NCBI GenBank assembly: GCA_002346535.1
Contig: DDZZ01000027.1
Coordinates: 1-57,260 of the forward strand
Source: Opitutales bacterium UBA2995
GTDB lineage: Bacteria; Verrucomicrobiota; Verrucomicrobiia; Opitutales; UBA2995
Reading direction: 5' to 3'
DNA: 57,260 nucleotides
The translations under genes were made by a program, and so were the position numbers. Under the pieces are notes generated by a model. It was not told the origin of the DNA. It worked only from the letters and a program-made list of their open reading frames with translations, and did not search any database. Below are positions 17,542-25,657 of the stretch, piece by piece; position 1 is the stretch's first letter, and each line of letters opens with the position of its first letter.

Positions 17542-17553
17542 TCCACCCAGACT

Positions 17554-17700
17554 ATGGAAGAAGAACTCAAAGTACTCTCACACGAAGCCTGGCCCGGCTT
17601 TAAGAAAACTTTCATCATCGTGTTCACACTGATGGCGATCTACCTGATCCTTATCCTGCTCTTCGCCCCCGACGGCGGCGCTTCCAACCTGCACCATTAA
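17554..17700 (+). CDS. 48-residue single-helix membrane protein in the antiporter operon
   Basis: A small gene from the ATG at 17554 to the TAA at 17698, lying 12 bp after the preceding antiporter subunit and 16 bp before the next small gene. The product begins with a charged segment (MEEELKVLSHEAWPGFKK), has one strong membrane helix (FIIVFTLMAIYLILILLFAP) and ends in DGGASNLHH. No family is recognised. Tight spacing and a good helix argue that it is real; it may be a structural subunit of the complex. Confidence 0.7.
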   Translation: MEEELKVLSHEAWPGFKKTFIIVFTLMAIYLILILLFAPDGGASNLHH

Positions 17701-17716
17701 CAAGGGATAATTTGAC

Positions 17717-17971
17717 ATGAATGGCTCACACCATCCGATTTCTAAAACAGCTAAGGTGACGGTCCATTGCCTTTTCATCATTTGCGGAATTTTATTTATA
17801 TTGGACTTACTCTTTTTCTCCGAGTTTTTCGACAAGCACGCATACTTCGAATGGGAAAATTGGCCCGGCTTCTACGCGGTATATGGATTTGTTGCCTGTG
17901 TTCTTCTCGTATTGGTTTCCAAATACATCTTGCGGCCCCTGGTAATGCGTGACGAGGACTACTATGACTAA
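17717..17971 (+). CDS. 84-residue two-helix membrane protein in the antiporter operon
   Basis: Two membrane helices (about residues 13-33 and 52-70) flank a loop rich in aromatic and charged residues (FFDKHAYFEWENWPGFYAVY). The tail RPLVMRDEDYYD is acidic. I have an impression of similar small proteins beside NuoL-like antiporter genes in other proteobacterial clusters, but cannot confirm it here. The stop codon overlaps the start of the next large subunit by 8 bp, so the two are translationally coupled and probably belong to one complex. Confidence 0.8.
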   Translation: MNGSHHPISKTAKVTVHCLFIICGILFILDLLFFSEFFDKHAYFEWENWPGFYAVYGFVACVLLVLVSKYILRPLVMRDEDYYD

Positions 17972-19736
17972 TATTCCTCCCCAGGTTTTGCTGCTCGTAG
18001 GAGCGCTCCTCATTCCCTTACTGAAAGGCAAGGCCAAGACTGCATACATGCTACTGCTACCGACAGTGGCCTTCTATGGTTACCTACAATTGGAAATTGG
18101 TACCTATTGGCAAGTTACCTTCATGGGCTTCGAACTCACTCTGGGCCGCATAGACAAGGTCAGTCTCATTTTTCTGAACATTTTCATAATCGTCACCTTC
18201 ATTTCGGTTATTTACAACAGCCATGTAAAGGGAGCGATGGAGCACTTTGCGGGCTTCCTTTATGCCGGAAGCGCCATGGGAGTCATTCTGGCCGGCGACC
18301 TTATCACCTTTTTTGTATTCTGGGAATTGCTGACCGTTGGAGCCGCATTTCTCCTCCTCGTCCGCCGAACAAGCCAATCCCTTGGAGCTGCAGTTCGCTA
18401 TGCCCTGGTCCATGTGTTTGGCGGTCTGATACTGCTGGCAGGAATCGTCCTGCACATTACTGAAACAGGCTCGACTGCCTTTACCGAAATCGGCCTGAAC
18501 GGACTGGCCAACTACCTGATCTTTTTCGGATTCGGCATCAATTGCGCATGGCCTATCCTGCACTCCTGGCTGACGGATTGTTATCCGGAATCCACGGTGG
18601 GTGGCATCGTCTTCATGGCTACCTTCACCACCAAGGCAGCCATTTACGCCCTTATGCGGGGATTTCCGGCGGAACCTTCCTTGATCTGGATAGGAACTGG
18701 CATGGCCACCTTCCCCATCTTCTATGCGGTCATTGAAAACGACCTCCGCCGCGTACTGGCCTACAGCTTGATCAATCAGGTAGGATTCATGGTTGTCGGA
18801 ATCGGAATCGGGACGGGGCTCTCCATGAACGGATCGGCGGCCCACGTTTATGCGGATATCCTTTTTAAAGGACTTCTCTTCATGTCAGTAGGCGCGGTCA
18901 TGCACCAGACGGGGAAAGTCAAAGCCACTGAGCTAGGAGGATTGGCAAAGAGCATGCCCTTCACTTGTGTTTGTTGTATCGTCGGCGCGGCATCAATTTC
19001 CGCGTTCCCCCTGTTCAGTGGATTTGCCAGCAAGTCGATTATCATGACCGCAGCTGCGGAGGGACATCACACAATCGTTTGGTTGGCGCTGCTGTTTGCA
19101 TCAGCCGGTGTCTTCCACCACGCAGGCATCAAAATCCCGTTCTTCGTTTTCTTTTCACACGACGGCGGCCACAGGGTTGAGGAAGCACCTCTAAACATGC
19201 GGATAGCTATGGGCATTGCCGCAGTTGGCTGTATTGCAATAGGAACTTTCCCGAATCAAACCCTGTATCCGCTACTACCCTTTGACGCACCGGCCTACGA
19301 ACCATACACCTTTGCACACGTCATGGCTCAAACGCTCCTGCTGGTATTTTCAGCTCTTGCGTTCACGCTGTTGATGACAGGGGGCATTTACCCGGCGGAA
19401 GTAAGATCGGTCAACATCGATTCGGATTGGATCTACCGCAAAGGAGGCAAGTGGGTTTATGGATTGTTTGACAAAAGCCTGAATGCCATCAACGCCGCGG
19501 CACATAAATCTATTATTGAAGATGCATTAGGCAAGCTTGGGCGGTTTACCCAGCAAGGTCCTGCGCATATTTTTGAATGGATCATGACTCCTTACTGGGC
19601 ACTGAAAGGAAAATCCAAGGAGGAACAAAAGGAACTCAAAGTTAGCCTCGCCACAGCTGCAGAGAAAGGAACATTTCCGATCGGGATTACCGCCTGGCTA
19701 TCGATTCTAGTTCTGGCACTCCTCTTCCTTTTTTAA
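17964..19736 (+). CDS. Third large antiporter-like subunit (NuoL/MrpA-N family), helix 7 Lys missing
   Basis: 590 residues from the ATG at 17964, which has GAGG at a 7-bp spacing; a GTG at 17949 in the same frame is less likely. About 14-16 membrane helices of the NuoL/M/N family. The helix 5 Glu (FFVFWELLTVGAAFLLL) and the helix 8 Lys (FTTKAAIYALMRG) are present. At helix 7, where the family has Lys (for example GFAKAG in the copy upstream), this protein reads GFGINCAWPILHSWL, so the lysine is replaced. The C-terminal ~120 residues carry an extra soluble/amphipathic stretch (YRKGGKWVYGLFDKSLNAIN) before a last helix. It ends the operon. Confidence 0.88.
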   Translation: MTNIPPQVLLLVGALLIPLLKGKAKTAYMLLLPTVAFYGYLQLEIGTYWQVTFMGFELTLGRIDKVSLIFLNIFIIVTFISVIYNSHVKGAMEHFAGFLYAGSAMGVILAGDLITFFVFWELLTVGAAFLLLVRRTSQSLGAAVRYALVHVFGGLILLAGIVLHITETGSTAFTEIGLNGLANYLIFFGFGINCAWPILHSWLTDCYPESTVGGIVFMATFTTKAAIYALMRGFPAEPSLIWIGTGMATFPIFYAVIENDLRRVLAYSLINQVGFMVVGIGIGTGLSMNGSAAHVYADILFKGLLFMSVGAVMHQTGKVKATELGGLAKSMPFTCVCCIVGAASISAFPLFSGFASKSIIMTAAAEGHHTIVWLALLFASAGVFHHAGIKIPFFVFFSHDGGHRVEEAPLNMRIAMGIAAVGCIAIGTFPNQTLYPLLPFDAPAYEPYTFAHVMAQTLLLVFSALAFTLLMTGGIYPAEVRSVNIDSDWIYRKGGKWVYGLFDKSLNAINAAAHKSIIEDALGKLGRFTQQGPAHIFEWIMTPYWALKGKSKEEQKELKVSLATAAEKGTFPIGITAWLSILVLALLFLF

Positions 19737-19830
19737 GGGTAAGCGAGGGATCGCAGGTTGGGTCACCGAATAGCTACCAGTGTTTACGATTTGCGGAAAA
19801 AGCAAAATTAGCAAACCTAAGAAGTGAATT

Positions 19831-20517
19831 ATGAAAACGCTTCGCCTAGATAAAACTCAGTACCCATTCCTTATCGAGGATTGGGGACACACAGAATATG
19901 GCGAAGCGTTTGAAAGGCAAAAGGCCTACTTACGGGACCGAATCGATGGCGAACGAAGGGATACCCTTGTATTTACGGAACACCTCCCAGTTTTTACGAC
20001 AGGTGCAAGAATAGCTGCGGATTCCCACCTGATCTGGGATGAAGAACAATTGGCGAAAAAGGGAATCGCCGTCTATAAATCCAATCGGGGAGGAGATATT
20101 ACTTATCACGGCCCGAATCAATTGACCGCTTACCTCATTTTCAGCTTGGATAAAATTCGGGATTTGCGGGTATACCTAAAGCTTATCGAAGATATGCTCA
20201 TCCAGATCACCTCAGAATTTGGCCTGAAGGCCAGAAGAAGGGAGGGTAAAACGGGAACCTGGATTGAAAAACGCAAGATCGCAGCCATTGGCATTGCCGT
20301 AAAATCCTGGGTAAGTTACCACGGGGTCGCTCTCAACGTGAACAACGATCTGACGGCATTTCAGGGAATCGTTCCTTGCGGCATCGTGGATGGATCAGTC
20401 ACTTCTCTGCAGAAGGAACTCGGTTTTCCTGTTGAAATGGAAAAGGTGAAATCCATTGTCAGTGCAGCTTTTAATAATACCTTCCGAGATTACTTTACAG
20501 AACTCGATGAGAGATAA
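19831..20517 (+). CDS. lipB: Octanoyl-ACP:protein N-octanoyltransferase
   Basis: 228 residues. LipB moves the octanoyl group from acyl carrier protein to the lipoyl domains of dehydrogenase and glycine-cleavage proteins. The hallmark stretches are present: NRGGDITYHGPNQLTAY (about residue 86), KTGTWIEKRKIAAIGI with the catalytic Lys, and GIVPCGI with the thioester-forming Cys. It is 94 bp after the antiporter operon, and its last 11 bp overlap lipA, so the two lipoate-synthesis steps are translationally coupled. Confidence 0.96.
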   Translation: MKTLRLDKTQYPFLIEDWGHTEYGEAFERQKAYLRDRIDGERRDTLVFTEHLPVFTTGARIAADSHLIWDEEQLAKKGIAVYKSNRGGDITYHGPNQLTAYLIFSLDKIRDLRVYLKLIEDMLIQITSEFGLKARRREGKTGTWIEKRKIAAIGIAVKSWVSYHGVALNVNNDLTAFQGIVPCGIVDGSVTSLQKELGFPVEMEKVKSIVSAAFNNTFRDYFTELDER

Positions 20518-21382
20518 ACCCAAATGGCTTAAGGCAAAGGTGCCGACGGGACCTGAATATCACTCGGTCAACGAGCTGGTCCAGACCAACAAACTGCATA
20601 CAGTTTGCCAAAGCGCCCGATGCCCTAACATCGGCGAATGCTGGACCCGCGGAACAGCTACTCTGATGATCCTGGGTGATGTGTGCACGCGATCGTGCGG
20701 ATTTTGCGCTATCGAAACAGGTCGGCCTCCAGAGCTGGACCTGGGTGAACCTGCGCGCGTGGCGGATGCCGTAGCTAAAATGGGATTAAAACACGCTGTA
20801 ATAACGTCGGTAGCGCGTGATGATCTGAAGGACGGAGGAGCATCCGTCTGGGCAGCCACCATTAGAGCTATCCGACACAGAAATCCACAAACCGCAGTCG
20901 AAGTACTCATACCTGATTTTCAGGGACGCCACGAGCACCTGGACATTGTCCTGGAAGCAAATCCAGACATCTTGAATCACAACGTAGAAACCGTTGAACG
21001 GCTGCAACGTCCTGTGAGAAAGACTGCCAACTACCAGCAGTCCCTTAATGTGCTTAAGCATGCCAAATCGCAGGGCTTCACCACCAAGTCGGGAATCATG
21101 TTGGGATTGGGAGAGCAACCGGATGAAATAGAAACCTGTCTCGAAGAGATGCGTGAAGCAGAAATCGATATTATTACCATAGGACAGTACCTGCAACCTA
21201 CACCCAAACATTTACCGATTGACCGATGGGTGACACCTGAAGAATTTGACCACTGGAAAGCATTCGGACTGGAAACCGGATTCGGAGTAGTGGAGTCGGC
21301 GCCTTTGGTGCGCAGCTCCTACCACGCGGAAGAGCAATCGGACCAGTATACGCCGAAAGGCCATAAACAACGCATTGCCTGA
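20507..21382 (+). CDS. lipA: Lipoyl synthase (radical SAM)
   Basis: 291 residues from the ATG at 20507 inside the end of lipB. A longer frame to 20456 would run deep into lipB. LipA inserts two sulfurs into protein-bound octanoyl groups. Both iron-sulfur clusters are marked: the auxiliary-cluster motif CQSARCPNIGEC and the radical-SAM CTRSCGFCAIETG. The C-terminal serine ligand region (APLVRSSYHAEEQ) is intact. With lipB it forms the complete de novo lipoylation pathway. Confidence 0.97.
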   Translation: MRDKPKWLKAKVPTGPEYHSVNELVQTNKLHTVCQSARCPNIGECWTRGTATLMILGDVCTRSCGFCAIETGRPPELDLGEPARVADAVAKMGLKHAVITSVARDDLKDGGASVWAATIRAIRHRNPQTAVEVLIPDFQGRHEHLDIVLEANPDILNHNVETVERLQRPVRKTANYQQSLNVLKHAKSQGFTTKSGIMLGLGEQPDEIETCLEEMREAEIDIITIGQYLQPTPKHLPIDRWVTPEEFDHWKAFGLETGFGVVESAPLVRSSYHAEEQSDQYTPKGHKQRIA

Positions 21383-21433
21383 AGCACCTGCATTCGGAAT
21401 TGAACTTTGATTTGAACCCCTTAGATCTGTTTC

Positions 21434-22204
21434 ATGGTAACCAAAGAGGGAATTGCGGAAGACTGGCTTCCTCGCTACACAGGCGTCAAGTTGGATGCCT
21501 TCGCAGATTACATTCTGTTAACCAACTTTAATGATTACCTGAACAAATTTGCCCGCTGGAATCGTGTAAAATTACTGGGGCGGAACAAGCCCATGCCGAC
21601 TGCTACAGCTGAAAATATTACCATGATCAATTTTGGCATGGGGAGTGCAAATGCGGCATCGGTCATGGACCTTTTGACCGCAATTAATCCAAAAGGGGTG
21701 CTCTTTCTGGGCAAATGCGGAAGCTTGAAAAGCGACATGCCCATCGGCTCGTTCTTGTTACCCATCGCAGCGATTCGAGGAGAAGGAACCTCGAACGATT
21801 ACTTTCCACCTGAGGTTCCGGCCTTACCGGCATTCCAATTGCAGCGGGCCATTTCAGAAGCCATCCGCGACCACGGTCAAGATTACTATACAGGTGTGGC
21901 CTATTCGACCAACCGCCGCGTATGGGAACACGACGAAAAATTTAAGGATTACCTTACCGGAATTCGCTGCAACGCCATCGAAATGGAAACAGCGACCATA
22001 TTTTCAGTTGGGTTTCACAATAGAATTCCAACAGGGGCTTTGCTGTTGGTTTCCGATGAGCCGATGATTCCGGAGGGAATAAAAACCGAAGCGAGCGATG
22101 AGTTGGTGAGCCAGAATTTTACCAGCACCCATGTAAAGATTGGGATAGAAGCCCTTAAGCATCTTTCAGAAAAGAAAGCTTCTATCAAACACCTCAATTT
22201 CTAG
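21434..22204 (+). CDS. amn: AMP nucleosidase, short form (PNP/UDP phosphorylase fold)
   Basis: 256 residues. AMP nucleosidase splits AMP into adenine and ribose 5-phosphate. The fold of the nucleoside phosphorylase family is seen in INFGMGSANAASVMDLL, LFLGKCGSLKSDMPIGS, IRGEGTSNDYFPPEVPALP and CNAIEMETATIFSVGF. The length matches the compact form found in Bacteroidetes-type bacteria, without the ~200-residue N-terminal domain of E. coli Amn. It lies 51 bp after lipA and may be read with it. A related nucleoside phosphorylase specificity cannot be fully excluded. Confidence 0.85.
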   Translation: MVTKEGIAEDWLPRYTGVKLDAFADYILLTNFNDYLNKFARWNRVKLLGRNKPMPTATAENITMINFGMGSANAASVMDLLTAINPKGVLFLGKCGSLKSDMPIGSFLLPIAAIRGEGTSNDYFPPEVPALPAFQLQRAISEAIRDHGQDYYTGVAYSTNRRVWEHDEKFKDYLTGIRCNAIEMETATIFSVGFHNRIPTGALLLVSDEPMIPEGIKTEASDELVSQNFTSTHVKIGIEALKHLSEKKASIKHLNF

Positions 22205-22501
22205 GGCCGCTTAACTAGCCACCAGAAATTCGAGCGCCCGTCAAAGGCAGAATCTTAATTAGGTCAGGCTGTCCGTAAAAGGCTTCAGCTGTTGGAGGCG
22301 TAATGCACCACTGATTTTTTGGCAGCAACCTGAAACCCCTGATTTCGTTTCTCAAACGATAGGGTAGAGCTACCGAGAAAAGGGATTGGAGCCATGTGGC
22401 TGAAAACCAGCCAGTAAAAATGCACAGGCATCTACAGGATTGATCCATCCATAAGATTAAGTGTATATGTCGCTTTTCCCATTTTGGGAATCATACTCTA
22501 C

Positions 22502-22882
22502 TCATCCGAAGCGATCCCATAAATATAATGCCCACACAATTGCAAGATTTAGCAAACTTAAAAACACGGCAGCGCTTCCGAGATCTTTTGCCAATTTGGC
22601 CATAGGATGGATTTCCATGGATTGATAGTCGATGGCCGCTTCGATACCCGTATTGAGCAATTCGACAATCAATACGATAAAGATGCTGCCAAACAACAAA
22701 CTGAGGGCCACGAAACCGGGTTGCATCCATAAACCGAATGGTATGAGAACAGCAGCAAGAAAAACCTCCTGGCGAAACGCGGCTTCGTTTTTAAAGGCGG
22801 CTGTAAGTCCGTGCATTGAATATTTTGTCGCTAGCAAAATGCGCTTGAGTCCGCTGTTTCTGAATTGATTACTGTCTTCCAT
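22502..22882 (-). CDS. dgkA: Diacylglycerol kinase (prokaryotic DgkA type)
   Basis: 126 residues from the ATG at 22882; an in-frame extension to 22936 is possible but unlike the family. Three membrane helices. The active-site motif is clear: KNEAAFRQE near residue 31-39 and VELLNTGIEAAID before the last helix pair. The enzyme phosphorylates diacylglycerol or undecaprenol in the inner membrane, recycling lipid head-group turnover products. It is a single gene, convergent with the AMP nucleosidase gene. The 297 bp between them (22205-22501) hold nothing I recognise. Confidence 0.93.
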   Translation of the reverse strand: MEDSNQFRNSGLKRILLATKYSMHGLTAAFKNEAAFRQEVFLAAVLIPFGLWMQPGFVALSLLFGSIFIVLIVELLNTGIEAAIDYQSMEIHPMAKLAKDLGSAAVFLSLLNLAIVWALYLWDRFG

Positions 22883-23315
22883 AAGGTCACTGATTAGCCT
22901 CACACAACCGTGATGTGAAACCATGACTTGTTGCACGAAAACCGCAGCAAGATCAAGTAAGCAGACAGAAGAAAAAAAATCTGATGGAACTGGGAGGTTT
23001 GCAACTGAAAGAAATCAGGCAAGACGTCTAACGATATTCTGCGCTGTTTCTTTTTTAGATGGTTAAGATAGTGTGTCAATTCCTTGGCCTTTGTCCGGAC
23101 TGGTTTCTTGCCAATTTGCGAATATAGTGATGCCCATTCCCGTTCAAACTAAGGATGACTTGTTGAATACGCAATGGACCTACAATAACGCATTCCGGTA
23201 AATTCTGGACGGTCTCGAAAGAAAATTGACTTAACACTACCTACGGAAAAAGAAGGCCAAAAATGGGCAAATTAACTTGCCATACCCGGGGCCATTTGAT
23301 GCCGTCCGTCGCTAT
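22883..23315. other. 433-bp gap with no recognised gene
   Basis: Region between the divergent dgkA and DUF1015 genes. A 23-codon frame at about 23129 (MPIPVQTKDDLLNTQW...) is too short to assign. There is no RNA-like fold or strong promoter that I can point to. It probably holds the two promoters and possibly old gene debris. Confidence 0.4.
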
Positions 23316-24533
23316 ATGAAAATTCGTCCTTTTAAGGGCCTTCGCCCCACGCAAGAGCAAGCTGCATCGGTGGCATCACTCCCCTACGATGTAGTCAATA
23401 CTGAGGAGGCAAAAGAACTCACTAAAGGTAACATAAACAGCTTTTTGCGGGTTGTCAGGCCAGAGGTGGATTTGCCCAAAGGCATAGACCTTTATTCCGA
23501 TCAAGTCTATGCCAAGGCGAAGGAAAATTTGGAGGACCTCCAGGCCCGCGGATCCCTGATGCGGGAAACCAAGCCCTGCTTGTATGTTTACCAACAGGAG
23601 ATGAACGGCCACAGACAAAAGGGTCTGGTCAGCGTGTATCACATCGACGACTATCTGGATGACGCCATCAAGAAACATGAAAAGACCCGCCCCAAAAAAG
23701 AAGATGATCGCACAAGACTAAACGCCACTATCAATGCGCACCCCGGACCGGTATTTTTGACCTACCGTGACCATGAGCAAATCAACAAGAAGATCGAGGC
23801 AATCACTGCGAAAAGTCCCTTCTTTGATTTCACTGCGTCAGACGGCGTTCGACATACTGTTTGGCGTGTAGAAGAAACTTTGGCACTTGTGGAAGCATTT
23901 GCCCAAGTACCCGTTTCCTATGTTGCGGACGGACACCACCGCAGTGCAAGTGCGGCACGCGTCGGAGCTGAAAGAAAGGCGACCAATCCGAACCACTGCG
24001 GAGAGGAAGATTATAACTGGTTCCTCGCAGTAAATTTTCCAGCAAGCCAGCTAAAAATCCTGCCCTACAATCGATTAGTATTTGACCTGAATGGGCACGG
24101 CGAAGAGGACTTTCTTGAGAAGCTAAAAACGGTTGCCAAGGTGACTGAATCCGCAAATCCATCCCCTGACCACGTAGGCAAGGTCAGCATGTATTTTAAA
24201 AAGCAATGGTACGGATTGGAGTTCTCCCATGACAGTTCATTAGATCCAGTGAAACGACTGGACATCAGTCGCATTCAAGATGAAATCCTAAGACCCATAC
24301 TGGGAATTGAAGATCCCAGGACGAGCGACCGTATAGATTTTATTGGTGGAATTCGCGGAACTCAGGAATTGGAAAAGCGCGTGAACTTAGGAGACGGACC
24401 GGTGGCGTTTTCCATGTATCCGGTAACGATTGAGCAGCTCATGGATATTGCCGATGCAGGCGCAACCATGCCTCCCAAAAGTACCTGGTTTGAACCAAAG
24501 CTTCGCAGCGGCCTATTCATTCACACATTTTAG
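23316..24533 (+). CDS. DUF1015 family protein
   Basis: 405 residues from the ATG at 23316, where the family signature starts (MKIRPFKGLRPTQEQAAS, then SLPYDVVNTEEA). The upstream 13 codons do not resemble the family. Other conserved parts are KTRPKKEDDRTRL, VADGHHRSASAARV, NWFLAVNFPASQLKILPYNR and the C-terminal SMYPVTIEQLMDIADAG. The family is widespread and soluble. It often lies beside serine biosynthesis genes, and in some annotations is linked to a serine-kinase-like function, but that context is missing here, so no function is assigned. It converges on the L31 gene, with a terminator for that gene between them. Confidence 0.88.
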   Translation: MKIRPFKGLRPTQEQAASVASLPYDVVNTEEAKELTKGNINSFLRVVRPEVDLPKGIDLYSDQVYAKAKENLEDLQARGSLMRETKPCLYVYQQEMNGHRQKGLVSVYHIDDYLDDAIKKHEKTRPKKEDDRTRLNATINAHPGPVFLTYRDHEQINKKIEAITAKSPFFDFTASDGVRHTVWRVEETLALVEAFAQVPVSYVADGHHRSASAARVGAERKATNPNHCGEEDYNWFLAVNFPASQLKILPYNRLVFDLNGHGEEDFLEKLKTVAKVTESANPSPDHVGKVSMYFKKQWYGLEFSHDSSLDPVKRLDISRIQDEILRPILGIEDPRTSDRIDFIGGIRGTQELEKRVNLGDGPVAFSMYPVTIEQLMDIADAGATMPPKSTWFEPKLRSGLFIHTF

Positions 24534-24546
24534 GAAAGCCCAGTAC

Positions 24547-24572
24547 AAAAAAAGCCCTCGGTTGGGAGGGCT
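24547..24572 (-). terminator. Intrinsic terminator of rpmJ-rpmE
   Basis: Read on the minus strand it is a 7-bp GC-rich stem AGCCCTC/GAGGGCT (plus positions 24553-24559 and 24566-24572) with a 6-nt loop, directly followed by a run of seven U. It lies 22 bp after the rpmE stop, the right place to end that transcript. The stem could also work weakly for the converging DUF1015 gene. Confidence 0.88.
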
Positions 24573-24594
24573 GAAATTTATTGCAGTAGGAAAC

Positions 24595-24843
24595 TTACTT
24601 GCGAGTCCTTCTGAACTTGTTGTTGAACTTTTCAACACGGCCGGCGCTATCGACGAATCGCTTCTCACCAGTATAGGCTGGATGGGAATCAGAGGTAACA
24701 TCCTGAACGATAACCTGATATTCAACACCGTCGATGACTTCTGTCTTCTTAGAGGTAACCGTCGACATAGTCAGAAACTTTCTTCCGGAAGATACGTCGA
24801 CAAAACAAACCGGGTGCGATTTTGGATGAATATCTGCTTTCAC
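24595..24843 (-). CDS. rpmE2: Ribosomal protein L31, type B (zinc-free form)
   Basis: 82 residues, the length of type B L31. It starts MKADIHPKSHPVCFVDVSS and contains the DVTSDSHPAYTGEKRFVDSAG stretch and the end RVEKFNNKFRR. The CxxC zinc-knuckle of type A is absent; only one Cys is kept. L31 lies on the large subunit at the intersubunit bridge. It follows rpmJ by 20 bp on the minus strand. Confidence 0.95.
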   Translation of the reverse strand: MKADIHPKSHPVCFVDVSSGRKFLTMSTVTSKKTEVIDGVEYQVIVQDVTSDSHPAYTGEKRFVDSAGRVEKFNNKFRRTRK

Positions 24844-24863
24844 AAGAAAAATTCAGTTGGAGA

Positions 24864-24989
24864 TTAGCCCTGCCGCGCCTTGAAACGCGGATTCGATTTG
24901 CAAATGACGTACACACGGCCCTTGCGGCGAACAACCTGACAGTCAGGGTGCCGATTTTTGAGCGATTTGATGGAAGATACTACTTTCAT
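24864..24989 (-). CDS. rpmJ: Ribosomal protein L36, type B
   Basis: 41 residues from the ATG at 24989; upstream codons are not part of the protein. MKVVSSIKSLKNRHPDCQ, VVRRKGRVYVICKSNPRF and the end KARQG identify L36 of the 41-residue type. The first CxxC pair of zinc-binding L36 is replaced by NRHPDC and the final His by Phe, so the zinc site is broken. L36 is the smallest large-subunit protein. It is the first gene of the rpmJ-rpmE pair. Confidence 0.95.
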   Translation of the reverse strand: MKVVSSIKSLKNRHPDCQVVRRKGRVYVICKSNPRFKARQG

Positions 24990-25094
24990 ACGCAATCCGG
25001 AAAAAGAGAGGAAAAAATCGGGGTCAGAAAGCCTTGTCAACGGGTAAATTGGCAATCCCGGATGAATGCAGCCATCGACCTGGAGCCGATCCAA

Positions 25095-25655
25095 TCAATT
25101 GAGTGATGGATCTTCAGGAGCAAGAACATCCAATTGGTACTTACGCCCTTGATCCGATAAAATCTTTTTCCACAGCTTATCGCCCTCCAAACCCTCGACA
25201 AACTGATTTCGAACCTGGGTCAAAATCCAGGAATCCTCTTCCAGCTCATCTTCCAGCTGTCCACCCGACCAACCGGAGTATCCTTGAAAAGCACGGACGG
25301 TTGCCCCGGAATACTCCTTGAGTTCAGTAGCCCGGTCCGGATCTATCCCAAAAAACAATTTGAAGGTGGATTCGCTTTCCGACCAGGTCCAGGCCACCAG
25401 CAAAATCTGATCCGTGGCTACCGGACCACCTTCGTAAATTGGCACCTGTGAAAGGGCGCCAAAAGTAAACTTCTCTTCAATTTCACCCAAGCATTTTTGG
25501 GTCGGACGATTCAAAACTACACCCAGAGCTCCATCCTCTTTGGAATGAGCCGAAAGCAAAACCACCGTTCGCTTAAAATTCGGGTCGAGCATTTGAGGGT
25601 GTGAAACCAATAAATTTCCTGAGTAATTATTCGGAAAATTTCCGATATCTTCCAT
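25095..25655 (-). CDS. algH: AlgH/UPF0301 family protein
   Basis: 186 residues, normal for YqgE/AlgH. Signature pieces are GNLLVSHPQMLDPNFKRTVV, GALGVVLNRPTQ, YEGGPVATDQILLV and FQGYSGWSGGQLEDEL. The family is widespread and soluble; its biochemical role is unsettled (AlgH was named for an effect on alginate regulation in Pseudomonas). It starts 2 bp after the deaminase gene stop, so the two are one unit. Confidence 0.92.
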   Translation of the reverse strand: MEDIGNFPNNYSGNLLVSHPQMLDPNFKRTVVLLSAHSKEDGALGVVLNRPTQKCLGEIEEKFTFGALSQVPIYEGGPVATDQILLVAWTWSESESTFKLFFGIDPDRATELKEYSGATVRAFQGYSGWSGGQLEDELEEDSWILTQVRNQFVEGLEGDKLWKKILSDQGRKYQLDVLAPEDPSLN

Positions 25656-25657
25656 CG

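Noticed and set aside
18084..18845. A 253-codon frame on the minus strand, and similar long frames opposite lysS and other genes.
   Set aside because: They run antisense to strongly recognised genes, have no family resemblance and arise from codon bias of the real gene.
22215..22448. A 77-codon minus-strand frame between the AMP nucleosidase and dgkA genes.
   Set aside because: No recognisable domain, no ribosome-binding site and cysteine/tryptophan-rich composition unlike neighbouring genes.
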